Made by a program: the position numbers and the translations under genes
Shown: one piece after another, positions 1-8,387 of the stretch
Position numbering within the stretch: position 1 is the first letter of the stretch
How the letters are laid out: each line of letters starts with the position of its first letter
Assembly: GCA_945877125.1 (NCBI GenBank)
Contig: CAMCQT010000037.1
Span: forward strand, 1 to 37,006
Direction of reading: 5' to 3'
DNA length: 37,006 nt
Origin: Candidatus Brevifilum fermentans
GTDB taxonomy: Bacteria > Chloroflexota > Anaerolineae > Anaerolineales > Villigracilaceae
Notes under the pieces: model-generated
Database searches by the model: none
What the model was told of the DNA's origin: nothing
The model's input: the letters and a program-made list of their open reading frames with translations, nothing else

Positions 1-9
1 GTCGATTAT

Positions 10-792
10 ATGGTGCCGATGCCCATGAATGCGGCGCGTCTGGGTGAGTACATAAAAACCTACGATGTGAGCCGTGAATATTCATTGGTTGCTCAAACTC
101 AAGACGGGGAAATGTTGGGCGTTAATATGCTTGGATTGCGCGAAGATCGGGCATGGATCACGCGCCTGGGCGTCATTCCCAATACGCGGCGAAACAGGGT
201 GGGACAGACATTAATGGAAAGTTTGATGGCGCAGGCGGCGCGGCTCTCCATTAATTTTGTGATGCTTGAAGTGATTAAGAACAACACGCCCGCCTATCAA
301 TTATTTTTGAAACTTGGTTTTTACGAAGTTGGCGAACTTTTGGTTCTGCGTCGTTCACCGTTCACGCCGCCTGTTGACCCCATCGTAGCGGATGCCCAAC
401 GGTTGGACCGCACCGACTCTCTGGTGCTGGTTGGCCATGACCGCGGCACACAGCCCTGGACTAATCAATCTGAATCGTTGTTCAATGCGTTTGAAGTTTC
501 TGGTTTGCGGCTCACGCTGGCTGATGGCAGCCGCGGCTGGTTGGTCTATCAGCGCCAGAAATTTTTGCTGACCCGCTTTGCGTTCAAAACAGAAGTGGGT
601 GACCCTGCCACGGTTGCGTATGCCTTGCTTTCTCATTTGCATAATCAATATCCGCGGCTTGATACCCAAATTGAAAACATACAGGTCAATGATCCGCATT
701 TGCCGGCTTTTTATAAAATGGGCTATGTTGAATCGTTTCGCCGTATTGAAATGTGGCACGGCACACCGCCGGCCAGTCTCAGCGCGAAATAG
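10..792 (+). CDS. Tandem GNAT-family N-acetyltransferase (5' end possibly outside window)
   Basis: The protein is predicted to transfer an acetyl group from acetyl-CoA; the acceptor is unknown. Residues about 20-115 form a GNAT fold: a beta-strand region ending in ITRLGVIP, then the acetyl-CoA pyrophosphate-binding loop RRNRVGQTLM, then the closing NNTPAYQLFLKLGF motif. Residues about 125-260 look like a second, degenerate GNAT half, because NDPHLPAFYKMGYVE repeats the closing motif and no clear cofactor loop is visible. The reading frame is open to the left edge, so the true start may lie upstream. The ATG at 10 is only the first start inside the window. The next gene begins 12 bases after the stop, so the two may be co-transcribed. 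The superfamily is fairly certain; the substrate is not. Confidence 0.75.
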   Translation: MVPMPMNAARLGEYIKTYDVSREYSLVAQTQDGEMLGVNMLGLREDRAWITRLGVIPNTRRNRVGQTLMESLMAQAARLSINFVMLEVIKNNTPAYQLFLKLGFYEVGELLVLRRSPFTPPVDPIVADAQRLDRTDSLVLVGHDRGTQPWTNQSESLFNAFEVSGLRLTLADGSRGWLVYQRQKFLLTRFAFKTEVGDPATVAYALLSHLHNQYPRLDTQIENIQVNDPHLPAFYKMGYVESFRRIEMWHGTPPASLSAK

Positions 793-804
793 GTTTTGGG
801 AAAT

Positions 805-1584
805 ATGCGTCGAAAAATTATTGGGTATTTAATTCTGGCTGCGTTGCTGGCGGCCTGTGCTCCGGCTGTCACAAATGCTCGGGTTGCAATCCCCAGCTCC
901 ACGTTGAGTCAGACCGCTGTTCCAGCGTTGGAATCTCTGCCAGCGACGTCCATCCCATCTTTGCCCTGCGAACCTGCGAAGATCATGCCGCTTGGTGATT
1001 CGATCACCTATGGCGAGGGAATTCCCAGCTACGGCGGCTATCGAAATTTGTTGGGCGCTTTGCTGACGAATGACGGCTACCTTTTTGACTTTGTCGGTTC
1101 GCAAAAAAGCGGCGAGGATTCTCTCCCCGATGCGGATAACGAGGGGCACCCGGGTTGGAGAATTTCAAATATAAAGGGCGCGATTGATTCAGAGGGTTGG
1201 CTTGAGACGTATCAGCCGGATGTGATTCTTTTGCACATTGGCTCGAACGATCTTCGCTATGGAAATTCGGCGTACGCGCCGGGTAATCTCTCGGCGCTGT
1301 TGGATGACATTCTTGTACGTTTACCTGAGACGCAGGTTATCGTGGCGCAGATCATTCGTACGCGCTGGGGTTCTGATGCGAAACACCGTTTTTACAATGA
1401 TGCGATTCCCGATGTTGTTGCTTCCAAGGGGGCGCGTGTCTCGGTGGTTGATATGCGGGATGTTCTTACCAATAATGATTTCACAACGCTATATCATCCC
1501 AGCCCGGCCGGTTATGACAAGATGGCTCAGGCTTGGGAATCTGCGATTTTGGCGTTGGATTTGGAGAAGTGCGTTGCTCCGTAA
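805..1584 (+). CDS. Secreted SGNH/GDSL esterase lipoprotein, carbohydrate esterase family 3-like
   Basis: A predicted lipoprotein hydrolase. The N-terminus has basic residues, a hydrophobic stretch and the lipobox LLAAC, followed by an Ala/Thr/Ser-rich spacer. The SGNH blocks are in order: GDSITYG (nucleophile Ser), GGYR and GHPGWRI, then HIGSNDL, then YHPSPAGYDKMA carrying the catalytic His. The GDS-GGYR-GHPGWRI-GSND pattern is typical of CE3 acetylxylan esterases, so removal of acetyl groups from polysaccharide outside the cell is a reasonable guess. A TTG at 796 would add three residues. The ATG at 805 is preferred because GGGA lies just upstream and MRRKIIGYLI makes a normal signal peptide. 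It is tail-to-tail with sdaA, with one base between stop codons and no terminator hairpin visible. Confidence 0.85.
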   Translation: MRRKIIGYLILAALLAACAPAVTNARVAIPSSTLSQTAVPALESLPATSIPSLPCEPAKIMPLGDSITYGEGIPSYGGYRNLLGALLTNDGYLFDFVGSQKSGEDSLPDADNEGHPGWRISNIKGAIDSEGWLETYQPDVILLHIGSNDLRYGNSAYAPGNLSALLDDILVRLPETQVIVAQIIRTRWGSDAKHRFYNDAIPDVVASKGARVSVVDMRDVLTNNDFTTLYHPSPAGYDKMAQAWESAILALDLEKCVAP

Positions 1585-1585
1585 T

Positions 1586-2791
1586 TTAACGCTTGCGACG
1601 ACGATAGGCTTCTGCAAGTCCGCCCGTTGATGTTTCGCGGTAGAGGGAGGGCAGCGCATGACCGGTCTCACGCATGACAGACACAACTTCATCATACGAG
1701 ATGCGATGCCCTCCGTCTGTGAAGAGGGCGTAATCGGCGCAGGCTAGAGCTTGCGCCGCGGCGAAGGCATTGCGCTCGATACATGGGATTTGAACCAGCC
1801 CCGCCACGGGGTCGCAGGTCAAGCCGAGGTTATGTTCCAGTCCCATTTCTGCCGCGTATTCAATCTGGCGCGAAGTGCCGCCGAGTAGTTGAGTCGCCGC
1901 GCCTGCCGCCATCGCACAGGCCACGCCGACTTCACCCTGACAACCTACTTCGGCGCCAGATATGGAAGCGTTGTGCTTGGCGAGGTTGCCGATCAGTCCG
2001 GCAGTGGCAAGCGCTCGCAGAACTGCATCGTCGGAGCAGTTGAGAATTTCCTGAAGATATTTCATGACCGCCGGAACAATTCCGCATGAGCCGCAAGTGG
2101 GCGCTGTGACGATTTCGCCGCCCGAGGCGTTTTCTTCTGAGACGGCCAATGCGTAGGCTGAAACCAACCCAGCCCGCTGTAAAAGCGGACCCGATAAACT
2201 GGCTTTGCGATAGAACGACCACGATTTGCGCGCCAGCCCCAAGCCGCCAGGCAGAACGCCCTCGGCGTGTAATCCGCGGTCAATGGCAGCCAGCATGACC
2301 TTCCATACTTTATTGAGATGATCCCAAATTTCCACGCCTTCGCGGCTCTCCACGTATTCCCAAAGAGACTGCCCGTTTTGTTTGCATTGATCCAGCATCT
2401 CGCGCATGGTTTTCAGGTCATAGATTTCTTTTGGAATGGGCAGGCTGTCGGCATCGCGCAAAGCTCCGCCGCCGACGCTGTAGACTTCCCATCGGGCAAG
2501 GGATTTCCCCTCGGCAGACAAGGCTTCAAAGCGCATCCCGTTTGGATGCATGGGAAGTTGCTTCTCTGGCTTCCAAATGATTTCCAGATTGTCGGGATTG
2601 AAGACGCTTTTAATGGCCGCATCGGTCAGATGTCCGCGGCCGGTGGCGGCCAGGCTTCCATATAAAGTTGCGCGGTAAGCCGCCGCGGATGGATGCCGCT
2701 CACGAAATATTTCCGCGGCGAGGCGCGGCCCCATGGTGTGACTGCTGGACGGGCCGATGCCAATCCGAAAGAGTTCTGTAATGGATTCCAC
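1586..2791 (-). CDS. sdaA: L-serine ammonia-lyase, iron-sulfur-dependent, single chain
   Basis: Converts L-serine to pyruvate and ammonia in the cytoplasm using a [4Fe-4S] cluster. The N-terminal beta domain begins with LFRIGIGPSSSHTMGP (residues 7-22), the family hallmark. The alpha domain begins near residue 165. Cys284, Cys326 and Cys337 have the 42- and 11-residue spacing of the three cluster ligands of characterised bacterial enzymes, and PTCGSCG lies at 231-237. The 401 residues are somewhat fewer than the roughly 455 of E. coli SdaA. Translation starts at GTG 2791, five bases after AGGAG. The gene diverges from the 8-oxoguanine deaminase gene across a 367-base region with a promoter for each. 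Serine dehydratase is the last step of the glycine-serine branch of clostridial purine fermentation, so a link with the purine genes is possible but not shown. Confidence 0.93.
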   Translation of the reverse strand: MESITELFRIGIGPSSSHTMGPRLAAEIFRERHPSAAAYRATLYGSLAATGRGHLTDAAIKSVFNPDNLEIIWKPEKQLPMHPNGMRFEALSAEGKSLARWEVYSVGGGALRDADSLPIPKEIYDLKTMREMLDQCKQNGQSLWEYVESREGVEIWDHLNKVWKVMLAAIDRGLHAEGVLPGGLGLARKSWSFYRKASLSGPLLQRAGLVSAYALAVSEENASGGEIVTAPTCGSCGIVPAVMKYLQEILNCSDDAVLRALATAGLIGNLAKHNASISGAEVGCQGEVGVACAMAAGAATQLLGGTSRQIEYAAEMGLEHNLGLTCDPVAGLVQIPCIERNAFAAAQALACADYALFTDGGHRISYDEVVSVMRETGHALPSLYRETSTGGLAEAYRRRKR

Positions 2792-2927
2792 TGTGACTCC
2801 TGTAATTTATTTTAGGGCGTTGAATATATCTATTAACTTGCCAGACTCAAGGACTTTGGGCGTTGCGTGTCTCTCATGGCTGCACAGTGCTTTTGCGATA
2901 AAGTTTTGTTTTGCTATACATCCTCAA

Positions 2928-2960
2928 TTTCATAAAAAATTTATGAAACTGATTATAGCA
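2928..2960 (-). promoter_or_regulatory. Candidate sdaA promoter with palindromic operator
   Basis: Read on the minus strand, an extended -10 element TGCTATAAT lies at 2960-2952; no good -35 is visible, as expected for extended -10 promoters. The predicted start point near 2945 falls inside a perfect palindrome at 2928-2948 with 9-base arms TTTCATAAA/TTTATGAAA and a 3-base centre. A protein bound there would block initiation, giving an mRNA leader of about 150 bases ahead of sdaA. The rest of 2792-3054 shows no gene or further structure. Confidence 0.4.
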
Positions 2961-3054
2961 GTTGAGATGATACCGTTGGCAGGTTACATGTTTGAACTTT
3001 TCAATTTGTAACCTGTCAACTTTCAAGCCTTCAAATACGCCCTACCAATTTCAT

Positions 3055-3101
3055 TTGACATCCTCCCTCTTTTTTGCTACACTATAAGTTGTCAGACAAC
3101 T
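3055..3101 (+). promoter_or_regulatory. Promoter and GntR-like operator of the 8-oxoguanine deaminase gene
   Basis: TTGACA at 3055-3060 and TACACT at 3078-3083 are separated by 17 bases, a good sigma-70-type promoter. The expected start point near 3090 lies inside a perfect 15-base palindrome at 3087-3101 (AGTTGTCAGACAACT). Its TTGTC/GACAA half-sites resemble sites bound by GntR-family repressors, and two GntR-family genes occur in this window. Bases 3105-3148 of the leader carry GGCTA three times, and GCTAAAGG twice, 21 bases apart; the second copy provides the AAAGG that serves as ribosome binding site for the ATG at 3159. Confidence 0.55.
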
Positions 3102-3158
3102 CTAGGCTAGCCGTTAATTGCTAAAGGCTAATCGCTACAGGCTAAAGGTAACCAGCTA

Positions 3159-4538
3159 ATGACAACTCTCCTCATAAAAAATGCATATATCGTAACCATG
3201 GACGACCACCAACGGGAAATTGCCGAGGGCGGTCTTTTTATTCGCGACGGAATTATTGAACAAGTGGGTTTGACTTGTGATCTTCCGTCTACCGCCGATG
3301 AAGTCCTTGACCTCAAAGGGCATGTCGTTATGCCTGGTCTGGTCAACACGCACCATCATTTTTACCAGACCCTCACGCGTGCTGTGCCCGCCGCGCAGGA
3401 CGCCAATCTTTTCAACTGGCTCAAAACTTTGTATCCCATTTGGGCGCGCCTGACCCCCGATGATATTTTTATTTCGACTCAAACCGCGCTGGCAGAACTT
3501 GCCCTTTCTGGATGTACCACCGCCTCGGATCATCTCTACCTTTTTCCGAACGGATCAAAACTGGACGATGAGATTGCTGCGGCCTCCGAGATGGGGATGC
3601 GCCTGCAAGCATCGCGCGGCTCAATGAGTCTTGGCGAATCCAAAGGCGGCTTGCCCCCCGATTCAGTGGTGGACACCGAAGAAAATATCCTCAAAGATTC
3701 ACAGCGTCTTATCGAAAAATATCACGATGCCAAACATGGCGCCATGACTCAGATCGTGCTCGCGCCGTGTTCCCCATTCAGCGTCACATCAGATTTAATG
3801 AAACAGTCTGCAAAACTGGCGCGTGAATATGGCGTGCATTTGCACACGCATCTTGCCGAAACCGAAGACGAAGAACAATTTTGTATGCAAATGTTTGGTC
3901 ATCGCCCTGTGGGATATATGCAGGAAGTAGGCTGGGTCGGCAGCGACGTATGGTTCGCGCACGCGGTCTGGGTCAGCGACGCAGAGATTCAAGTTTTTGC
4001 CAAACATGACTGCGGAGTGGCGCATTGTCCCACTTCGAATATGCGGCTTGCCTCAGGCATTGCGCCGATTAAGGAATACCGCGCCGCTGGCGTGAACGTC
4101 GGCTTGGGCGTGGATGGTTCCGCATCCAACGATGGCTCCCATCTACTGGCGGAAGTCCGCAATGCGATGTTGGTTTCGCGTGTGAAAGAAGGCATGACCG
4201 GATATTCCTTATCGAATGATCCCAACCGCAAGTTGATGACCGCCCGCGACGCGCTTCACCTTGGCGCACGCGGCGGAGCGGCGGTACTGGGCCGCAAAGA
4301 CATCGGAAGTTTGGAAGCAGGCAAATGCGCCGACTTCTTCGCCGTCAACTTGAATAAACTTGCCTACACAGGGATGCACGACCCCGTTGCTGCAATTGTC
4401 TTTGGTCAATCCATGAATGTGGATTACACAGTTGTAAATGGAAAGTTCATCGTCAAGGAAGGTCAACTGGTGACGGTGGATGAACGCAAGTTGATCGAAA
4501 AACACAATAAAGCCGCAAAGAGATTGTTGGGTGGGTAG
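3159..4538 (+). CDS. 8-oxoguanine deaminase-type amidohydrolase
   Basis: A cytoplasmic metal-dependent amidohydrolase of the TrzN/AtzB/8-oxoguanine deaminase group. Expected reaction: 8-oxoguanine plus water gives urate plus ammonia. Metal and catalytic residues are visible: HxH at His65/His67, His231 and Glu234 in HTHLAETE, His268 in FAHAV, and Asp319 in GVDGSASND. CPTSNMRLASGIAP and the C-terminal beta-sandwich (GSLEAGKCADFFAV) are also typical. The length of 459 residues is normal. It has its own promoter and operator upstream. E. coli SsnA is a more distant relative with HNHF in place of the HHHF here, so that name is not used. Guanine deaminase or s-triazine hydrolase activity cannot be excluded. 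The purine neighbours favour 8-oxoguanine or another oxidised purine. Confidence 0.82.
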   Translation: MTTLLIKNAYIVTMDDHQREIAEGGLFIRDGIIEQVGLTCDLPSTADEVLDLKGHVVMPGLVNTHHHFYQTLTRAVPAAQDANLFNWLKTLYPIWARLTPDDIFISTQTALAELALSGCTTASDHLYLFPNGSKLDDEIAAASEMGMRLQASRGSMSLGESKGGLPPDSVVDTEENILKDSQRLIEKYHDAKHGAMTQIVLAPCSPFSVTSDLMKQSAKLAREYGVHLHTHLAETEDEEQFCMQMFGHRPVGYMQEVGWVGSDVWFAHAVWVSDAEIQVFAKHDCGVAHCPTSNMRLASGIAPIKEYRAAGVNVGLGVDGSASNDGSHLLAEVRNAMLVSRVKEGMTGYSLSNDPNRKLMTARDALHLGARGGAAVLGRKDIGSLEAGKCADFFAVNLNKLAYTGMHDPVAAIVFGQSMNVDYTVVNGKFIVKEGQLVTVDERKLIEKHNKAAKRLLGG

Positions 4539-4556
4539 GATGAGGAATTGCAGATA

Positions 4557-6134
4557 ATGGAAAAGCGGGATTACCGGTTTTTTTTGGCATTGCTTTTATT
4601 GGTTTATGCGTTTTTGATCATAAGAAACGCATGGGTTTCAGATGATATTTTTATAACTTTCAGAACAATTGAGAATTTCCTGTCTGGTTATGGGCTGACC
4701 TACAATCCATATGTGAGAGTTCAAAGTTTTACCCATCCGCTGTGGATGTTTGTGCTTTCAGCCGTATATTTATTATTTAATCAAGCACACCTTACATTTG
4801 GAAGCGGACTGTTCTTTCCCACTATTTTCCTATCGGTTTTAATTTCGACTGCCACCGTTTTTTTTGCCCTGACAAAAATCGTAAAACGCGACCCGGTTCC
4901 GATGTTGCTTTTCTTTGTTCCTGTGATTCTTTCACGGGCATTCATTGATTATTCAACCTCCGGATTGGAAAATCCGCTGACTAATTTTTTGCTGGTCGTA
5001 TTTTTATGGCTGTTGTTCGCGGAAAAGCCTTCTTTTCTATCCCTGTCCTTCGTTTCAGCCTTGATCGGTTTCAATCGGATCGATGCTTTATTGCTGGTTG
5101 CGCCATCCCTTTGCTATGTTCTGTTTCTTGATCGGAAAAATTTTTCCAGGAATATCGCGGCGGCGTTTCTCGGCTTTTTGCCGCTGATCTTATGGGAACT
5201 GTTTTCCCTTTTTTATTATGGGTTTCCTTTTCCCAACACGGCTTACGCAAAACTGAACACCGGTGTTTCAGGGTCGGCGCTGATCTTGCAGGGACTGGAT
5301 TATTTGTTGAACTCCCTTTACATGGATCCGCTAACGCTCTTCGCCATCACTTTGGCAGGTGCTGGCGTTGTCCTGTCCAAAGATCGAAAGGCAATTGTGC
5401 TGTTTCTTGGCGTGGTGTTTTATCTTGCCTACATTGTAAATATCGGCGGCGATTTTATGAGCGGCCGGTTTTTGGCTTCGCTGCTTTTAGTCTCGGCTGT
5501 GTTGCTCTCACGCACCGAATATTTTTCCCTGCGTTACGGTATTCCGGTTTTTGCGGCTTTCGTCTTGATGGGCGGTTTTTCCATTCATTCGACATTTCTC
5601 GACCCGCTATTGCCGCTGCAATTGGTTAATTACTCGGTTTGGGATAAGAACGATATCGCCGATGAAAGGCTGGCTTATTTCGAGCGGCACGATCAGGGGC
5701 TGGTTGTCAGTGGTTTCAGGGATACGGCTGTCAGTTCCAATGTCTTTGGACGCAATTGGATATTTACCGGGGTAGATCAGGTAAAGGAAGAGGAGATTTT
5801 AGGCGGCAGGTCTTCCTATCTGGCCGGCCCGGATTTATATGTAATGGATAAGACAGCGTTAGCCGACCCGCTTCTCGCGAGATTGCCAGTGCCTGATCCG
5901 GCGCATTGGCGCATTGGTCACTTCATTAGGAATACTCCTCAAGGTTACAAGGAAACACTGCAAACTGGTACGATGCAAATATCCGACCCGGACCTGGCGG
6001 CTTATTATAAAAAATTGTCTTTTGTGATCACTGGTCCGTTGTGGAGCAGTGAGCGCATCAACGATATTATTAAGTTCAACACCAGACAGTACGATTATTT
6101 ATTGAAGTCATATTTGTCCCATTCTGTGCATTGA
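4557..6134 (+). CDS. Polytopic GT-C-type glycosyltransferase-like membrane protein
   Basis: A multi-spanning inner-membrane protein with about ten hydrophobic segments, followed by a soluble C-terminal part from about residue 370. The first external loop contains WVSDDIFITFRTIENFLSGY, which matches the Asp-Asp signature of GT-C enzymes that use polyprenyl-phosphate sugars, such as the AftB-like arabinosyltransferases. The later GLTYNPYVRVQSFTHPLW is also typical of that group. The likely role is adding a sugar to a cell-envelope glycan or protein. A TTG at 4548 would add three residues; the ATG at 4557 is better spaced from GAGG at 4542. The gene follows the deaminase by only 18 bases, so it may share its transcript although the function looks unrelated. 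Confidence 0.7.
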   Translation: MEKRDYRFFLALLLLVYAFLIIRNAWVSDDIFITFRTIENFLSGYGLTYNPYVRVQSFTHPLWMFVLSAVYLLFNQAHLTFGSGLFFPTIFLSVLISTATVFFALTKIVKRDPVPMLLFFVPVILSRAFIDYSTSGLENPLTNFLLVVFLWLLFAEKPSFLSLSFVSALIGFNRIDALLLVAPSLCYVLFLDRKNFSRNIAAAFLGFLPLILWELFSLFYYGFPFPNTAYAKLNTGVSGSALILQGLDYLLNSLYMDPLTLFAITLAGAGVVLSKDRKAIVLFLGVVFYLAYIVNIGGDFMSGRFLASLLLVSAVLLSRTEYFSLRYGIPVFAAFVLMGGFSIHSTFLDPLLPLQLVNYSVWDKNDIADERLAYFERHDQGLVVSGFRDTAVSSNVFGRNWIFTGVDQVKEEEILGGRSSYLAGPDLYVMDKTALADPLLARLPVPDPAHWRIGHFIRNTPQGYKETLQTGTMQISDPDLAAYYKKLSFVITGPLWSSERINDIIKFNTRQYDYLLKSYLSHSVH

Positions 6135-6216
6135 TGGAATGTTCATACACAGAAATGGTTTTTCGTTAAAAAACGGCAGAGTTAAAAATATTTATGAGTT
6201 AGGAGATTACACGCTG

Positions 6217-6558
6217 ATGAGCGCCATGTTGCTTCATGTATTGTACGTACTTTCCCATGATATTCCCGGACTGGTCGTTGCGGGAGTGGCATTGATTCTC
6301 ATGCTTCTGGCCTTGATTAGAAAAGAATCGTCATTAATGGTGATTGCCGCTTTGTTGACCATTCCATTCACGTATGAGGCAGGTGACTGGACGAGCATCC
6401 GCCTGCTTGTGCGATTAATACCGCTTTCCGCATTCCTCTCTGCCTTTGCCATCAGCAAGGAGGAAAATTTTCTTGCGTGGATTGCGCCGTTTCCTGCTTT
6501 CGGCGCGCTTGTTTATTTTCTTTTCAATCTGATCATGTCTGACGTTGGCGGTGCTTAA
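6217..6558 (+). CDS. Small hypothetical membrane protein
   Basis: Not recognised. From the ATG at 6217 it is about 113 residues with four hydrophobic segments (starting LLHVLYVL, GLVVAGVALILML, LMVIAALLTIPF and LIPLSAFLSAF), so an integral membrane protein is likely. AGGAG at 6201-6205 lies 11 bases before this ATG. An in-frame ATG at 6139 would add 26 mostly polar residues but has no ribosome binding site. It sits between the GT-C-like gene and ade, only 32 bases before the latter, and may be translated from the same message. No catalytic motif is visible. Confidence 0.6.
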   Translation: MSAMLLHVLYVLSHDIPGLVVAGVALILMLLALIRKESSLMVIAALLTIPFTYEAGDWTSIRLLVRLIPLSAFLSAFAISKEENFLAWIAPFPAFGALVYFLFNLIMSDVGGA

Positions 6559-6590
6559 ATCAAGAACGTTTTTTGCATTAGGAGAACACT

Positions 6591-8387
6591 ATGACATCAC
6601 ATAACGCATCCAAACTCACCTACGCTCTTGTTGATGTGGCTATGGGACGCGCCCATGCCGATCTCGTGATTCGTGATGGCAAATGGGTCAGCGTGCAATC
6701 GGGTGAGATTGTTCCGCATACCGATATTGCCATTGTCAATGGTCATATTGCTTTTGTAGGCTCAGATGCCAGTCACACGATTGGCGAGAAGACACGTGTC
6801 ATTGAAGCCAAGGGACGTTATCTTGTGCCGGGCTTGATTGATGCCCACATGCACGTTGAGTCGGGTATGGTCACGGTGACCGAGTTTGTGCGGGCGGTGG
6901 CTGTGCGCGGTACAACCGGCATGTTCATTGATCCGCACGAGATTGCAAATGTCTTTGGCTTGAAGGGTGTCAAATTGATGGCAGATGAAGCCGCCAAACA
7001 GCCCATTCACGTTTGGGTGCAAATGCCTTCGTGCGTGCCGTCTTCACCGGGGTTTGAAACACCGGGCGCTTCTCTTGGACCCAAAGAGGTTGCCGAAGCC
7101 ATGACCTGGAAAGGCATCATCGGTTTGGGTGAGATGATGAATTTCCCGGCTGTTTACATGGGCGATAAGAAAATGCTGGATGAAATGACCATCACGCACG
7201 CGGCTGGCAAAACCATCGGCGGACATTATCCTTCGCCCGATCTGGGTCTGCCGTTCCACGGTTATGTGGCAGGCGGGGCAGAGGATGACCACGAAGGCAC
7301 GCGGGTTGAAGATGCTGTTGCACGTGTGCGGCAGGGCATGAAAGCCATGCTGCGTTACGGTTCAGCCTGGCATGACGTGGCGACACAAGTCAAAGCAATT
7401 ACCGAAAAGAAATTGGATTCACGCAGATTCATTCTCTGCACCGATGATTCACATGCTGCCACGCTCGTGCAGGAAGGTCACATGGATCGTGTCCTGCGCC
7501 ATGCCATTAGCGAAGGACTTAACCCGATGACCGCCATCCAAATGATGACGATCAATTCGGCTGAACATTTTGGGTTGACAAAAGAAATGGGCATGATCGC
7601 CCCCGGTCGTTGGGGTGATGTGGTGCTTGTGAATGACCTGATGAATTTCAAAGCGGATGTGGTCATTGCCAAAGGGCAGGTGATTGCTGAGGCGGGTGAG
7701 TGGCAAGTCGAGTTGCCTGTGGTGAAATATCCCAAGTGGGCAAGCAAGTCTGTGCATTTGAAGAAGAATCTCAAGGCGGCAGATTTTGCCCTTCGGACGA
7801 GAGCAACTGACGGGTCGGAGGTTGAGGCGCATGTCATCGGCGTGATCGAAAATCAGGCGCCCACACGTCATCTAAAAATGAAGGTCACGGCAGAGGGCGG
7901 CGAAGTCAAATCAGATTTGAAACGTGACATTGCGAAGATCGCGGTGGTGGAACGTCATCGCGCGACGGGCAAGGTTACGGTGGGGTTGGTTAATGGTTTT
8001 GAATTCACCAGAAAATGTGCGATCGGTTCGACCGTGGTGCATGACAGCCATCACATGATCGTGGTCGGTACGGATGATGAGAGTATGGCGGTGGCTGCGA
8101 ATGAACTGGCGAAGTGTGGCGGCGGTCAGGTGGTGGTGATTAATGGAGAAGTGGTTGGGCTGGTGGAGTTGCAGATCGCGGGGCTGATGTCGAATGAACA
8201 CGCAGATATTGTGGCAGAGAAAGCCACCTCGGTGCTGGATGGGTTTAAGGCTTGTGGTTCTGAGTTGAACAACCCGAACATGCAATTGAGTTTGCTTGGT
8301 CTAGTCGTGATCCCTGAGTTACGTATTTCGGATATGGGTCTTGTGGAAGTAACCAATTTAGATTTTATATCCGTATTGGATGATTGA
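6591..8387 (+). CDS. ade: Adenine deaminase
   Basis: Converts adenine to hypoxanthine and ammonia using a binuclear metal centre in the cytoplasm. The signature DAHMHVESGM at residues 84-93 supplies His86, His88 and Glu90, and IDPHEIANVFG follows at about 114. GLGEMMNFPAV and the CTDDSHAATL segment near residue 283 are also conserved in the family. The adenine-deaminase C-terminal domain follows (GSTVVHDSHHMIVVG, then GGGQVVVINGEV). The length of 598 residues is normal. AGGAG just before the ATG fixes the start. The 3' end overlaps the GntR gene by 8 bases, which suggests co-expression and a regulator dedicated to purine genes. Confidence 0.96.
   Translation: MTSHNASKLTYALVDVAMGRAHADLVIRDGKWVSVQSGEIVPHTDIAIVNGHIAFVGSDASHTIGEKTRVIEAKGRYLVPGLIDAHMHVESGMVTVTEFVRAVAVRGTTGMFIDPHEIANVFGLKGVKLMADEAAKQPIHVWVQMPSCVPSSPGFETPGASLGPKEVAEAMTWKGIIGLGEMMNFPAVYMGDKKMLDEMTITHAAGKTIGGHYPSPDLGLPFHGYVAGGAEDDHEGTRVEDAVARVRQGMKAMLRYGSAWHDVATQVKAITEKKLDSRRFILCTDDSHAATLVQEGHMDRVLRHAISEGLNPMTAIQMMTINSAEHFGLTKEMGMIAPGRWGDVVLVNDLMNFKADVVIAKGQVIAEAGEWQVELPVVKYPKWASKSVHLKKNLKAADFALRTRATDGSEVEAHVIGVIENQAPTRHLKMKVTAEGGEVKSDLKRDIAKIAVVERHRATGKVTVGLVNGFEFTRKCAIGSTVVHDSHHMIVVGTDDESMAVAANELAKCGGGQVVVINGEVVGLVELQIAGLMSNEHADIVAEKATSVLDGFKACGSELNNPNMQLSLLGLVVIPELRISDMGLVEVTNLDFISVLDD

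Noticed and set aside
355-759. Long antisense frames opposite GNAT and many other genes
   Set aside because: These are shadows of strongly coding plus-strand genes, without motifs or ribosome binding sites.
2792-3054. Small gene or tRNA between sdaA and the deaminase gene
   Set aside because: No cloverleaf, no ribosome binding site with a coding frame; only promoter elements are visible.
3159-4538. Naming the amidohydrolase SsnA
   Set aside because: The motif details (HHHF, HTHLAETE, GVDGSASND) fit 8-oxoguanine deaminase-type enzymes better than E. coli SsnA.
6537-6543. GTCTGAC before ade as a GntR operator
   Set aside because: Only the 7-base core is present, and the same core also occurs inside the first BMP gene (around 16549 and 16686), so chance occurrence is likely.
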